Assembly: GCF_006539865.1 (NCBI RefSeq)
Contig: NZ_BJNV01000039.1
Coordinates: 1-46,250, forward strand
Length of the DNA: 46,250 nucleotides
Reading direction: 5' to 3'
Origin: Zoogloea ramigera
GTDB lineage: Bacteria > Pseudomonadota > Gammaproteobacteria > Burkholderiales > Rhodocyclaceae
The notes beneath the pieces are model-generated. The model worked only from the letters and a program-made list of their open reading frames with translations. It ran no database searches and was not told the DNA's origin. Numbering within the stretch: position 1 is the stretch's first letter; each line of letters opens with the position of its first letter. A program made the translations under genes and the position numbers. Below, piece by piece: positions 19,681 to 27,992 of the stretch.

Positions 19681-20615
19681 ACACGGTGGCACTCACGGGC
19701 ATCCAGATCGGCAGCCCGCTCGGCTTCATGGCCGCCCTCGGGCTGCTGCGTGTGCTGCACGAAGACCATGGCCTCGACGTGAACCTGCGCTGGCAGAACG
19801 GCCATGCCCTGCTAGGCGGCATCGACACCTCCGCCCTCCTCGCCCTGCTCGCCGACCACATGCGCGGCCGGCATCAGGCGCCGGAATTCAACTTCAAAGT
19901 GGGCACCGGCGGCGGCACGCCGGCGCCAGTTGTGCACCTGCGCGAGATCCGCCCCGAGGATTACCACCGCGCCGCTGCCACGCTGGTCGACAACCCGCGC
20001 GCCCTCGGCTTCCTGGCCGGCTTCGCCACCGATGCCGTGGTGACCGACAATGGCTTCATCGCCCGCACCGCCTTCGATTTCTCATCAGCCCGCCAGGAGC
20101 TAGGCAAGGAGTTCCGCAACCTCGCCGCCCGCCTCGACACGGACCGCAAGCGCGGCCGCAAGGAAGCTCCCCTCGAAACCCTCTGGAAAAACAGCCTCTT
20201 CGGCGGCCCGTATGCCGAACAGCACAGCTTCGGCTGGGACCCGGCCACCCTCACGGCCCACGGGCAAGCCGCCATCGCCCCAACCTATACCAAGCCTCTG
20301 GCACAACCCGGCCTTGTCTGGCTAGCCGTCGAGTCACTGCCTTGGCACCCCGTGCTGCCCGATGGCAACGGCCGCGCCCAAACCACCGGCTGGCCGAACC
20401 GGCAGGCCTACGCCTGGCCAGAATGGAGCCTCCCGCTCAGCGCCCCTGAAGTGCGCTTGGTGCGTAGCCGCCCGGTGGCGTCCCTGCTACAGTTGCCCGG
20501 CGTCGCCGGCCTGTGGGCATCCCAGCGAACCAATATCGGGAAATTCGGATTCTTCCTGCCCGCCGCGCGAACCCTGAGCACCCACCTGAACCCCGGCAGG
20601 TTAGCGCACCGGTAA
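19677..20615 (+). CDS. Type I-G Cas8-like protein (GSU0052/Csx17/Csb3 group)
   Basis: The 312-residue protein opens with VALTGIQIGSPLGFMAALGL, the 'G-x-x-PL-x-(F/Y)-(L/M)-x-ALG-(L/I/V)-LR' type of start shared by the Cas8u, Csx17 and Csb3 proteins of type I-G systems. The C-terminal part, SQRTNIGKFGFFLPAAR, is also typical. By position and exclusion it should be the large subunit that reads the PAM. At 312 residues it is short, closer to GSU0052-like or Csb3 proteins than to full Csx17. AGGAG lies seven bases before the ATG. The assignment to type I-G is firm from context; the exact subfamily name is uncertain. Confidence 0.8.
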   Translation: MNTVALTGIQIGSPLGFMAALGLLRVLHEDHGLDVNLRWQNGHALLGGIDTSALLALLADHMRGRHQAPEFNFKVGTGGGTPAPVVHLREIRPEDYHRAAATLVDNPRALGFLAGFATDAVVTDNGFIARTAFDFSSARQELGKEFRNLAARLDTDRKRGRKEAPLETLWKNSLFGGPYAEQHSFGWDPATLTAHGQAAIAPTYTKPLAQPGLVWLAVESLPWHPVLPDGNGRAQTTGWPNRQAYAWPEWSLPLSAPEVRLVRSRPVASLLQLPGVAGLWASQRTNIGKFGFFLPAARTLSTHLNPGRLAHR

Positions 20616-20740
20616 AGTCGAATCAGATCAATGAATTGCCCAACCCAGACTCCACCCGGTCGCAAGCCAGCCCCTGGATGTTGGGGGTTCGCGCAAACGA
20701 CCAGTTTTTCCGCTGTGCATCAGAGGCTTGCCGATGTGGG
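20616..20740 (+). promoter_or_regulatory. Putative CRISPR leader
   Basis: This 125-base stretch lies between the last cas gene and the first perfect repeat. The mutated and truncated repeats lie at the far end of the array, so this side is the leader-proximal one and the array is read on the plus strand, the same direction as the cas genes. No clear -10/-35 pair could be identified; a T-rich run (TTTTTCC) is at about 20705-20711. Transcription may also read through from the cas operon. Confidence 0.55.
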
Positions 20741-22200
20741 GTGGCTATCCGACCTGATGGTCGGACTTCGTTGAAGGCTGCGGCCGCTGCGTGAGTTCGT
20801 GGAAGAGGCGACGTGGCTATCCGACCTGATGGTCGGACTTCGTTGAAGGAACGCTGCCGTAATGCTTTTCATCGCGACGATATTGTGGCTATCCGACCTG
20901 ATGGTCGGACTTCGTTGAAGGAACGCGCCGGCGGATGCGGACTGGATTCGGCATCTGGTGGCTATCCGACCTGATGGTCGGACTTCGTTGAAGGATCGGC
21001 GGTGAGGGGCACGTACACCCGGCCCACCGTGGCTATCCGACCTGATGGTCGGACTTCGTTGAAGGCCGCATCTTCAAGCGCTACGCATCGGCCAGCGTCT
21101 GTGGCTATCCGACCTGATGGTCGGACTTCGTTGAAGGATTGCTTGGCTCCCATGATCTTGTTGTGGGCTTCGTGGCTATCCGACCTGATGGTCGGACTTC
21201 GTTGAAGGTACTTGAAGCAGCTTAATCCGCGCATCAAGGCGGCTGTGGCTATCCGACCTGATGGTCGGACTTCGTTGAAGGACCTGCTCCAGGCTCGCCC
21301 GATCAACGGGCTGCGAGTGGCTATCCGACCTGATGGTCGGACTTCGTTGAAGGTCGACCTACAAGACCGTTGCCGATCTGGTGTCCCGGTGGCTATCCGA
21401 CCTGATGGTCGGACTTCGTTGAAGGATGCGCAGCACGCCCCCCTGGGGCCAGCCGCCGCCGTGGCTATCCGACCTGATGGTCGGACTTCGTTGAAGGAAG
21501 CCAAGCGCCGAAGTTGCGGAAATCCTGATTTCGTGGCTATCCGACCTGATGGTCGGACTTCGTTGAAGGATGGTCAAGTGGGCGGTCGCCTCGATCCCGG
21601 CGCTCGTGGCTATCCGACCTGATGGTCGGACTTCGTTGAAGGACCAGCAAATACGGAAGACTGAAAAAGGCAGACGAAAGTGGCTATCCGACCTGATGGT
21701 CGGACTTCGTTGAAGGTCACTCCGCAAGGGGCGATTTAGAGAGCTGGAAAGTGGCTATCCGACCTGATGGTCGGACTTCGTTGAAGGAAGCGATCCGCGC
21801 CGCCGTGCAGACGTCTCCACTGCGTGGCTATCCGACCTGATGGTCGGACTTCGTTGAAGGGCCTGGGCGCAGGTCGTCGATGATCGTGCCGGGGGTGTGG
21901 CTATCCGACCTGATGGTCGGACTTCGTTGAAGGCGGCAAAATTTTCGTGATCCCGTCGAGCATGACGATGTGGCTATCCGACCTGATGGTCAGACTTCGT
22001 TGAAGGCTGACCCCTGACCAGCTCAAAAGCCTGACTGACCGGCGTGGCTATCCGACCTGATGGTCGGACTTCGTTGAAGGATGGTGCCGGCGACGATGGC
22101 CGAATCCAGCACCCGTGGCTATCCAACCTGATGGTCGGACTTCGTTGAAGGTGCTTCTGGATATGCAAGTAGCCGTCGTGGGCGTCGTGGCTATCCGACC
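20741..22200 (+). CRISPR. CRISPR array, 20 full 37-bp repeats plus one truncated, 20 spacers
   Basis: The repeat is 37 bp, beginning GTGGCTATCC and ending CTTCGTTGAAGG, with a perfect central hairpin CCGACC-TGAT-GGTCGG. Full copies start at 20741, 20813, 20885, 20958, 21029, 21101, 21172, 21245, 21317, 21389, 21461, 21533, 21606, 21680, 21751, 21824, 21897, 21970, 22044 and 22115. Spacers are 34-37 nt and all different. The copy at 21970 has one G-to-A change in the 3' arm of the hairpin (GGTCAG), the copy at 22115 has one in the 5' arm (CCAACC), and the last copy at 22187 keeps only the first 14 bases. Decay at the right end sets the orientation. The repeat fits processing by Csb2, leaving the TTGAAGG end as a crRNA handle (inference). 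Confidence 0.99.
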
Positions 22201-22268
22201 TTCAGGGCGGGAAGAATCAAAACCGCCTTGAACACAAAATTACTGACACTCCTGTGCATGAAGAAAAT

Positions 22269-22436
22269 GCACGCTTCACGACAGCATCGGCGCGCTTCAC
22301 GAAAGGATGTTCCCCCGTCACCAAGGCATGTGCCGCCGCCCCCGAAGGATGCGCACGCGTCACCGAAGCTCATGCCCTCACAACCAGAGCATCTGCGCGC
22401 CACACCAAGGCCGGCGTCCCCGTCACCCGGGCAACC
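22269..22436. repeat. Degenerate 21-bp tandem repeat (eight units, heptapeptide period)
   Basis: Eight consecutive 21-base units follow a loose consensus GCGCGCGTCACCAAGGCATGY. Because the unit is a multiple of three, several reading frames stay open and give seven-residue periods: on plus from a GTG at 22254, units such as ARFTTAS, ARFTKGC, SPVTKAC, ARVTEAH; on minus, units such as TSFREAR and ASFGGGG in a 70-residue frame (22403 to 22191). No ribosome binding site or downstream gene marks any frame as real. The block ends four bases before the parE stop and starts 68 bases after the truncated CRISPR repeat. Confidence 0.7.
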
Positions 22437-22440
22437 CGCC

Positions 22441-22773
22441 TCAATCGCTCACGTCGGGGTCCTGCATCCAGGCCGGGATGTCGCGCTGGCCGTGCAGCAC
22501 ACGCCAGACGTCGACATGACCCGGGCGCTCGACGTAGAACACCAGATACGGGTAAGGGCTCAGCGGCCAGATGCGCAAGCCCGGCAGGTCGAGCTCGTGC
22601 GCGTAAGGCGGGGAGCCCAGCGCCGGGTGGCTTCCGATGTGGGCGTAGGCCTGCTCGAGGGCGTCGATGAAGCCGAGCGCAGCTTGGACTGCATCCTCAC
22701 CCAGGTAATACGCGATGGCCCCGTCGATGTCCCGCTTGGCCTGCTCACGCGGGACGACTGGCCTGGCTTTCAC
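22441..22773 (-). CDS. parE: ParE/RelE-family toxin
   Basis: The 110-residue protein has the ParE pattern: an N-terminal helical pair REQAKRDIDGAIAYYLGEDA, then FIDALEQAYAHIGSHPALGS, and the C-terminal beta core PGLRIWPLSPYPYLVFYVE and VDVWRVLHGQRDIPAWM. ParE toxins poison DNA gyrase; RelE-like ones cut mRNA; this one resembles ParE more by the conserved LRxWxLxxFPYLVFY and RVLHGxRDI motifs. It starts with GTG at 22773, whose bases overlap the stop of the upstream parD frame (GTGA), the usual antitoxin-first arrangement. The toxin frame is intact although the antitoxin is interrupted. Confidence 0.9.
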   Translation of the reverse strand: MKARPVVPREQAKRDIDGAIAYYLGEDAVQAALGFIDALEQAYAHIGSHPALGSPPYAHELDLPGLRIWPLSPYPYLVFYVERPGHVDVWRVLHGQRDIPAWMQDPDVSD

Positions 22774-23015
22774 CCGGCGGCCTTGGCGGCCTTGCGCACG
22801 CGCTCCCGCAGGCCCTCGAAGTAGGCGCCGTCGGCCGGCGCAGCGGGCGTGGTGGCAGCGCCGGCCAGGAGCAGGCTGCGCAGCAGCTGCCGGCCTTGAT
22901 CCTTGCGGATCAACTCGCGCACCTACCCGCTGCTGGTGCCGTAGCCACGCTGGCTGACCTGTTCGTCAACAAAGGACTTCAAGGCGTCGGGAAGGGAAAT
23001 GTTCATCGTGCTCAT
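22770..23015 (-). pseudogene. parD: ParD-family antitoxin with in-frame amber stop
   Basis: From ATG 23015 the frame reads MSTMNISLPDALKSFVDEQV and continues QRGYGTSSG, the normal ribbon-helix-helix half of a ParD antitoxin, then meets TAG at 22923-22925 where relatives have the tyrosine of SEYVRELIR. Downstream of the stop, in the same frame, VRELIRKDQGRQLLRSLLLAG and the rest of a normal ParD C-terminus continue to a TGA at 22770 that overlaps the toxin start. The total would be 81 residues plus the amber codon. The codon right after TAG is GTG, so the toxin-binding part could restart there, or the gene may simply be broken. Confidence 0.82.
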
Positions 23016-23145
23016 GGCTTCAGGCTGGACAGCTTGGCAAAATTTGGCAAGCCAAGCTTCCCGGAGCGCAAGCGGTGAGTCGAGTCCGTGCACAGCGCGG
23101 CTCCGGTGTACCCTCTCGCTCCGGTTTCCTTTTCGCACCCTCCCC

Positions 23146-23475
23146 ATGCCCGACACCCTCCTCGTCCTTACCAACCTGCCCGATGCGGCCAGCGCGGAGC
23201 GCATCGCGCGGCTGCTGGTGGAGCAGCGCCTCGCCGCCTGCGTGAACATCCTGGCGCCGTGCACCTCGGTGTATCGCTGGAACGCCGCCATCGAGACCGC
23301 CGCCGAGGTGCCGCTGCTGATCAAGACCACCCGGGCGCGCTACGCCGAGCTCGAAGCTGCTCTCGCCGAAGCCCACCCCTACGAACTTCCCGAGATCATC
23401 GCGGTCCCTCTGGAAGCCGGGCTGCCGGGCTACCTGGCCTGGGTGGCGTCCGAAACCACACCGCCGCAAGCCTGA
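23146..23475 (+). CDS. cutA: Divalent cation tolerance protein CutA
   Basis: The 109-residue protein matches CutA1, a small, very stable trimeric protein linked to copper tolerance whose exact role is unsettled. Visible motifs are TNLPDAASAERIARLLVEQR, LAACVNILAPCTSVYRWN and AEVPLLIKTT, then HPYELPEIIAVPLEAG and a final YLAWV. Length is normal. It lies 59 bases upstream of dsbD on the same strand, the common cutA-dsbD pairing of beta- and gammaproteobacteria. Confidence 0.95.
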   Translation: MPDTLLVLTNLPDAASAERIARLLVEQRLAACVNILAPCTSVYRWNAAIETAAEVPLLIKTTRARYAELEAALAEAHPYELPEIIAVPLEAGLPGYLAWVASETTPPQA

Positions 23476-23534
23476 TCGCCATTTCTTGATCCAGGCGGGC
23501 GCCGCTCCGCGCGCCTGCCCCTACACTGCCGGCC

Positions 23535-25352
23535 ATGATGCCTACCGCCCGCCTTCCCCGCTTTCTTACCCTTCTGTTCGCCGCCCTGATCAGCCTGCTC
23601 GCCCTGGCCGGCCACGCTGCCGACGAGCCGCTGCCGGCCGAGGAGGCCTTCCGCGCCAGCGCGCGGCTGATCGACGACAAACAGGTCGAGATCCGCTTCC
23701 AGGTAGCCGACGGCTACTACCTCTACCGCCACCGCTTCAAGTTTGCGGCCGATGGCATCAGCTTCGGCGAGCCGGCGCTCCCACCGGGCAAGCCCAAGAA
23801 GGACGACGCCTTCGGCGACGTCGAGATCTACCGCGGAGAGCTGGTGTTCACGCTGCCGATCAGCGCCGGCCAGCCGCCCTTCACGCTGCAGCTCACCAGC
23901 CAGGGCTGCGCCGACATCGGCATCTGCTACCCGCCCCAGGTGCATTCGCTCGACGTGAGCAGTGGCAGCACGGTGGGCAGCCTGCTCGGCCGGGCCCTCG
24001 GCCGCAGCGAGGCGCCGGCGGCATCCTCCGCGCCGGCGCCTGCGGGCGACGAGCACGACGAGTCCGGCCGCATCGAACGCCTGCTGGGCGGCGGCTCGAC
24101 GCTGGCCACGCTGGCCAGCTTCTTCGGCTTCGGGCTGCTGCTGGCCTTCACGCCCTGCGTGTTCCCGATGATCCCGATTTTGTCGGGCATCATCGTCGGC
24201 CACGGCCACGCCATCTCGAAGGGCCGCGCGCTGGCGCTGTCGCTGCTCTACGTGCTGGGCATGGCAGTCACCTACGCCGCCGCTGGCGTGGCGGCCGGGC
24301 TGTCGGGCACCCTGCTGGCCGCCGCGCTGCAGAACCCGTGGGTGCTGGGCGGCTTTGCGCTGGTCTTCGTGGTGCTGGCCTTCTCGATGTTCGGCTTCTA
24401 CGAGCTGCAGCTGCCCACCGCGCTGCAGAGCAAGTTGTCCGACAGCGCCAACCACCGCCAGGGCGGCTCGCCCGGCGGGGTGGTGGCGATGGGCGCGCTG
24501 TCGGCGCTGATCGTCGGCCCCTGCGTGGCGGCCCCGCTGGCCGGCGCGCTGCTCTACATCGCCAAGAGCGGCGACGCGGTGCTGGGTGGCGCGGCGCTGT
24601 TTGCGATGGCCCTCGGGATGGGCGCGCCGCTGGTCGTGGTCGGCGTGCTGGCGCGTAGCGCGCTGCCCAAGCCCGGCCCGTGGATGGAGGGCGTGCGGCG
24701 GGCCTTCGGGGTGATGCTGCTGGGCGTGGCGGTGTGGCTGGTCTCGCCGGTACTGCCGAGCATCGTGCCGATGCTGGCCTGGGCCGGGCTGCTGATCTTC
24801 TCGGCGATCTACCTCCACGCCCTCGACCCGCTGCCCAGCCACGCGGCGGGCTGGCAGCGTTTCTGGAAGGGCGTGGGCGTGCTGGCGCTGATCGCCGGGG
24901 CGGCGCTGTTCATCGGCGCGCTGGCCGGCTCGCGTGACCCGCTGCAGCCGCTGGCCATCCTGCGCGCCCAGGCCGCCCAGGCGCCGGTGGCCGAGACCAG
25001 GTTCCAGCGCGTGCGCTCGGTGGACGAGCTCGACCAGATCCTCAAAACCGCCACCCGCCCGGTGATGCTGGATTTTTATGCCGACTGGTGCATCTCGTGC
25101 AAGGAGATGGAGCGCTTCACCTTCGCCGACCCGGCGGTGGCGCGGCGGCTCGAGGCCTTCCAGCTCGTCCAGGCCGACGTGACCGCCAACAACGACGCCG
25201 ACAAGGCGCTGCTCAAGCGCTTCCGGCTGTTCGGCCCGCCGGGCATCATCTTCTTCGACGCCGCCGGCGCGGAGCGCACCGGCCTGCGGGTGGTGGGCTT
25301 CCAGCCGGCCGAAGCTTTTGCCAAGGTGCTCGACGCAGCCCTCGCCCGCTAA
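23535..25352 (+). CDS. dsbD: Thiol:disulfide interchange protein DsbD
   Basis: DsbD moves electrons from cytoplasmic thioredoxin across the inner membrane to periplasmic DsbC, CcmG and others. The 605-residue protein has a signal peptide (about 1-29), a periplasmic alpha domain with the CADIGICYPP cysteine pair near 123-130, a membrane domain of eight helices with the cysteines of FTPCVFPMIPILSG and VGPCVAAPL, and a C-terminal thioredoxin-like domain with DFYADWCISCKEMER. All six catalytic cysteines are present. It starts at 23535 or at the adjacent ATG 23538. Confidence 0.97.
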   Translation: MMPTARLPRFLTLLFAALISLLALAGHAADEPLPAEEAFRASARLIDDKQVEIRFQVADGYYLYRHRFKFAADGISFGEPALPPGKPKKDDAFGDVEIYRGELVFTLPISAGQPPFTLQLTSQGCADIGICYPPQVHSLDVSSGSTVGSLLGRALGRSEAPAASSAPAPAGDEHDESGRIERLLGGGSTLATLASFFGFGLLLAFTPCVFPMIPILSGIIVGHGHAISKGRALALSLLYVLGMAVTYAAAGVAAGLSGTLLAAALQNPWVLGGFALVFVVLAFSMFGFYELQLPTALQSKLSDSANHRQGGSPGGVVAMGALSALIVGPCVAAPLAGALLYIAKSGDAVLGGAALFAMALGMGAPLVVVGVLARSALPKPGPWMEGVRRAFGVMLLGVAVWLVSPVLPSIVPMLAWAGLLIFSAIYLHALDPLPSHAAGWQRFWKGVGVLALIAGAALFIGALAGSRDPLQPLAILRAQAAQAPVAETRFQRVRSVDELDQILKTATRPVMLDFYADWCISCKEMERFTFADPAVARRLEAFQLVQADVTANNDADKALLKRFRLFGPPGIIFFDAAGAERTGLRVVGFQPAEAFAKVLDAALAR

Positions 25353-25363
25353 TCGGCACGGCG

Positions 25364-25394
25364 TTCAAGAATCTGTCGCAAAAACCGATATAAT
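25364..25394 (+). promoter_or_regulatory. Promoter for the SAH riboswitch-ahcY transcript
   Basis: A perfect -10 hexamer TATAAT lies at 25389-25394, about 12 bases before the riboswitch P1 stem, the right distance for a transcript that begins just before the aptamer. The -35 is weak; TTCAAG at 25364-25369 is the nearest candidate with 19-base spacing. Confidence 0.65.
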
Positions 25395-25404
25395 CCTCGC
25401 CTCA

Positions 25405-25500
25405 ATCGAGGAGCGCTGCAAGGCACGGGCTACAACCCGGCGCCCCAGGCTCGATGTCAGTGCCGGCAAAACCCGCCGGCACCGCCAACTGCGCTCACCC
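25405..25500 (+). promoter_or_regulatory. S-adenosylhomocysteine (SAH) riboswitch
   Basis: This is a textbook SAH (ahcY-type) riboswitch. P1 pairs ATCGAG at 25405-25410 with CTCGAT at 25450-25455. The conserved GAGCGCTGCA at 25411-25420 follows, and its GAGCGC pairs with GCGCTC at 25491-25496 to form the pseudoknot. A short CGGG/CCCG hairpin lies between, and an 8-bp perfect hairpin GTGCCGGC/GCCGGCAC at 25460-25482 is the optional stem before the AACTGCGCTCACCC core end. SAH binding is known to turn such genes on, so that toxic SAH is removed by AhcY. It sits about 100 bases before the ahcY start. Confidence 0.95.
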
Positions 25501-25603
25501 GTCCATGCTTTGTTTGCAAACCCGTGCCGGGCACGGGGAGACGCGGTGAGCCACCCTGAAGCCACGCGCAGTCCCCTCCCGGCCACACGTTCGAGGAAAT
25601 CTC

Positions 25604-27016
25604 ATGAACACTGTGGCTGAAAAGTTCACCGATTACGTCATCGCCGACCTCTCCCTGGCCGACTGGGGCCGCAAGGAGATCCGCATCGCCGAAACCGAAA
25701 TGCCGGGCCTGATGGCGATCCGCGAGGAGTTCGCCGCCAGCCAGCCCCTCAAGGGCGCCCGCATCACCGGCTCGCTGCACATGACCATCCAGACCGCGGT
25801 GCTGATCGAAACGCTCACCGCCCTCGGCGCCCAGGTGCGCTGGGCCTCCTGCAACATCTTCAGCACCCAGGACCACGCCGCTGCGGCCATCGCCGCCGAC
25901 GGCATCCCGGTGTTCGCCGTGAAGGGCGAGACCCTGGCCGACTACTGGGACTACACCCACCGCATCTTCGAGTGGGCCGATGGCGGTTTCTCCAACATGA
26001 TCCTCGACGACGGCGGCGACGCGACCTTGCTGCTGCACCTGGGCGCCCGCGCTGAGAAGGACATCTCGGTGCTGGCCAACCCCAGCTCCGAAGAAGAGAC
26101 CATCCTGTTCGCCGCCATCAAGGCCAAGCTGGCCGTCGACCCGACCTGGTATTCGGTGCGCCTGGCCGCCGTCAAGGGCGTCACCGAGGAGACCACCACC
26201 GGCGTGCATCGCCTCTACCAGATGCACCAGCGCGGCGAGCTCAAGTTCCCGGCGATCAACGTCAACGACTCGGTCACCAAGTCCAAGTTCGACAACCTCT
26301 ACGGCTGCCGCGAGTCGCTCGTTGACGGCATCAAGCGGGCCACCGACGTGATGATCGCCGGCAAGGTGGCGGTGGTGTGCGGCTACGGCGACGTGGGCAA
26401 GGGCTCGGCCCAGGCCCTGCGCGCCCTGTCGGCCCAGGTGTGGGTCACCGAGATCGACCCGATCTGCGCCCTGCAGGCCGCGATGGAAGGCTACCGCGTG
26501 GTCACCATGGAATACGCCGCCAGCCTGGCCGACATCTTCGTCACCACCACCGGCAACTTCCACGTCATCACCCACGACCACATGGCCGCCATGAAGGACC
26601 AGGCCATCGTCTGCAACATCGGTCACTTCGACAACGAGATCGACGTCGCCTCGATCGAGAAGTACCAGTGGGAAGAGATCAAGCCGCAGGTCGACCACGT
26701 GATCTTCCCCGACGGCAAGCGCATCATCCTGCTCGCCAAGGGCCGCCTGGTTAACCTCGGCTGCGGCACCGGCCACCCGAGCTACGTGATGTCCAGCTCC
26801 TTCGCCAACCAGACCATCGCGCAGATCGAGCTGTTCACCCGCACGGCCGACTACCCGGTGGGCGTTTACACCCTGCCCAAGCACCTCGACGAGAAGGTCG
26901 CGCGCCTGCAACTCAAGAAGCTCAACGCCCAGCTCACCGAGCTGACCGACGAGCAGGCCGCCTACATCGGCGTGTCCAAGCAAGGCCCCTACAAGGCCGA
27001 GCACTACCGCTACTAA
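25604..27016 (+). CDS. ahcY: Adenosylhomocysteinase
   Basis: AhcY hydrolyses S-adenosylhomocysteine to homocysteine and adenosine with bound NAD, keeping methyltransferases from being inhibited. The 470-residue protein shows [20 protein letters not shown] at the N-terminus, the substrate region [15 protein letters not shown], the NAD-binding loop [13 protein letters not shown] and the C-terminal [11 protein letters not shown]. Length is typical of proteobacterial enzymes. It is governed by the SAH riboswitch in its leader and followed by metF. Confidence 0.98.
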   Translation: MNTVAEKFTDYVIADLSLADWGRKEIRIAETEMPGLMAIREEFAASQPLKGARITGSLHMTIQTAVLIETLTALGAQVRWASCNIFSTQDHAAAAIAADGIPVFAVKGETLADYWDYTHRIFEWADGGFSNMILDDGGDATLLLHLGARAEKDISVLANPSSEEETILFAAIKAKLAVDPTWYSVRLAAVKGVTEETTTGVHRLYQMHQRGELKFPAINVNDSVTKSKFDNLYGCRESLVDGIKRATDVMIAGKVAVVCGYGDVGKGSAQALRALSAQVWVTEIDPICALQAAMEGYRVVTMEYAASLADIFVTTTGNFHVITHDHMAAMKDQAIVCNIGHFDNEIDVASIEKYQWEEIKPQVDHVIFPDGKRIILLAKGRLVNLGCGTGHPSYVMSSSFANQTIAQIELFTRTADYPVGVYTLPKHLDEKVARLQLKKLNAQLTELTDEQAAYIGVSKQGPYKAEHYRY

Positions 27017-27030
27017 GACGCGGGATGAGT

Positions 27031-27073
27031 CGGGAGAGAGGAGCAAGGAGGGAAAACCTCCGCCTCTCTCCCG
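27031..27073 (+). terminator. Large stem-loop between ahcY and metF
   Basis: CGGGAGAGAGG at 27031-27041 pairs perfectly with CCTCTCTCCCG at 27063-27073, with an inner stem GGAGG/CCTCC (27047-27051 with 27057-27061) around a GAAAA loop. There is no T tract after it, so it may trim or stabilise the ahcY-metF mRNA rather than stop it, lowering metF and downstream expression relative to ahcY (inference). Confidence 0.6.
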
Positions 27074-27128
27074 CCCCCACAGACTACAGGCCCCGCTGCG
27101 CCAAGGGCAGCGCACCTACGGAACAGTC

Positions 27129-27989
27129 ATGACCTCCTCACTCCCCACGCCTCACCCCTCCCAGCATCTGAGCATCGAATTCTTCCCGCCGCAGACCGCC
27201 GAAGGCGCCGACAAGCTGCGCGTGGTGCGCCAGAAACTGGCGGTGCTCAAGCCCGAGTTCTTCTCGGTCACCTTCGGCGCCGGCGGCACGACCCAGGAGC
27301 GCACCTTCGAAGCCGTCTTCGAGATCCAGCGCGAAGGCCATCAGGCTGCGCCGCACCTGTCGTGCATCGGCTCGACCCGCGAGCACATCCGCGAGATCCT
27401 GCAGCGCTACCAGGCCGCCGGCATCCGCCGCATCGTCGCGCTGCGCGGCGACCTGCCCTCCGGCGTCGGCTTTGCCGGTGAGCTCCGCTACGCCAACGAG
27501 CTGGTCGAGTTCATCCGCGCCGAGACCGGCGATCACTTCCAGATCGAAGTCGCCGCCTACCCCGAATACCACCCCCAGGCCAGAACCCCGCGCGACGACC
27601 TGCTCGCCTTCAAGCGCAAGGTGGACGCTGGCGCCGACTCGGCGATCACCCAGTACTTCTACAACCTCGACGCCTACCTGCACTTCCGCGACGAATGCGC
27701 GGCGCTGGGCATCACCATCCCCATCGTGCCGGGCATCATGCCCATCGTGTCGTTCTCCAAGCTGGCGCGCTTCTCGGATGCCTGCGGCGCCGAGATCCCG
27801 CGCTGGATGCGCCGCAAGTTCGAGGCCTATGGCGACGACACCGACTCCATCAAGGCCTTCGGCCTCGACGTGGTGAGCGAGCTGTGCGCCAAGCTGCTGG
27901 CCGCCGGCGCCCCCGGGCTCCACTTCTACAGCATGAACCAGGCCGCCCCCACCCTCGCGGTGTGCGAGCGCCTCGGCATCCTTGCCTGA
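27129..27989 (+). CDS. metF: Methylenetetrahydrofolate reductase MetF
   Basis: MetF is the flavoprotein that reduces 5,10-methylene-THF to 5-methyl-THF for methionine synthesis. The 286-residue protein has LSIEFFPPQTAEGADKL with the catalytic glutamate, FFSVTFGAGGTTQERTF, IVALRGDLPSG and FKRKVDAGADSAITQYFYN, all family motifs. The first 13 residues (TSSLPTPHPSQH) are low-complexity and come from a C-rich heptamer-like stretch, so the mature start is soft. Linked to ahcY, it completes the activated-methyl cycle under the same riboswitch. Confidence 0.96.
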   Translation: MTSSLPTPHPSQHLSIEFFPPQTAEGADKLRVVRQKLAVLKPEFFSVTFGAGGTTQERTFEAVFEIQREGHQAAPHLSCIGSTREHIREILQRYQAAGIRRIVALRGDLPSGVGFAGELRYANELVEFIRAETGDHFQIEVAAYPEYHPQARTPRDDLLAFKRKVDAGADSAITQYFYNLDAYLHFRDECAALGITIPIVPGIMPIVSFSKLARFSDACGAEIPRWMRRKFEAYGDDTDSIKAFGLDVVSELCAKLLAAGAPGLHFYSMNQAAPTLAVCERLGILA

Positions 27990-27992
27990 GCC

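Noticed and set aside
17995-19692. A 565-codon minus-strand frame opposite cas3
   Set aside because: Antisense shadow of cas3, which shows all helicase and HD motifs.
20962-21504. Open frames with a repeating protein pattern inside the CRISPR array
   Set aside because: They are only translations of the 37-bp repeats and unrelated spacers.
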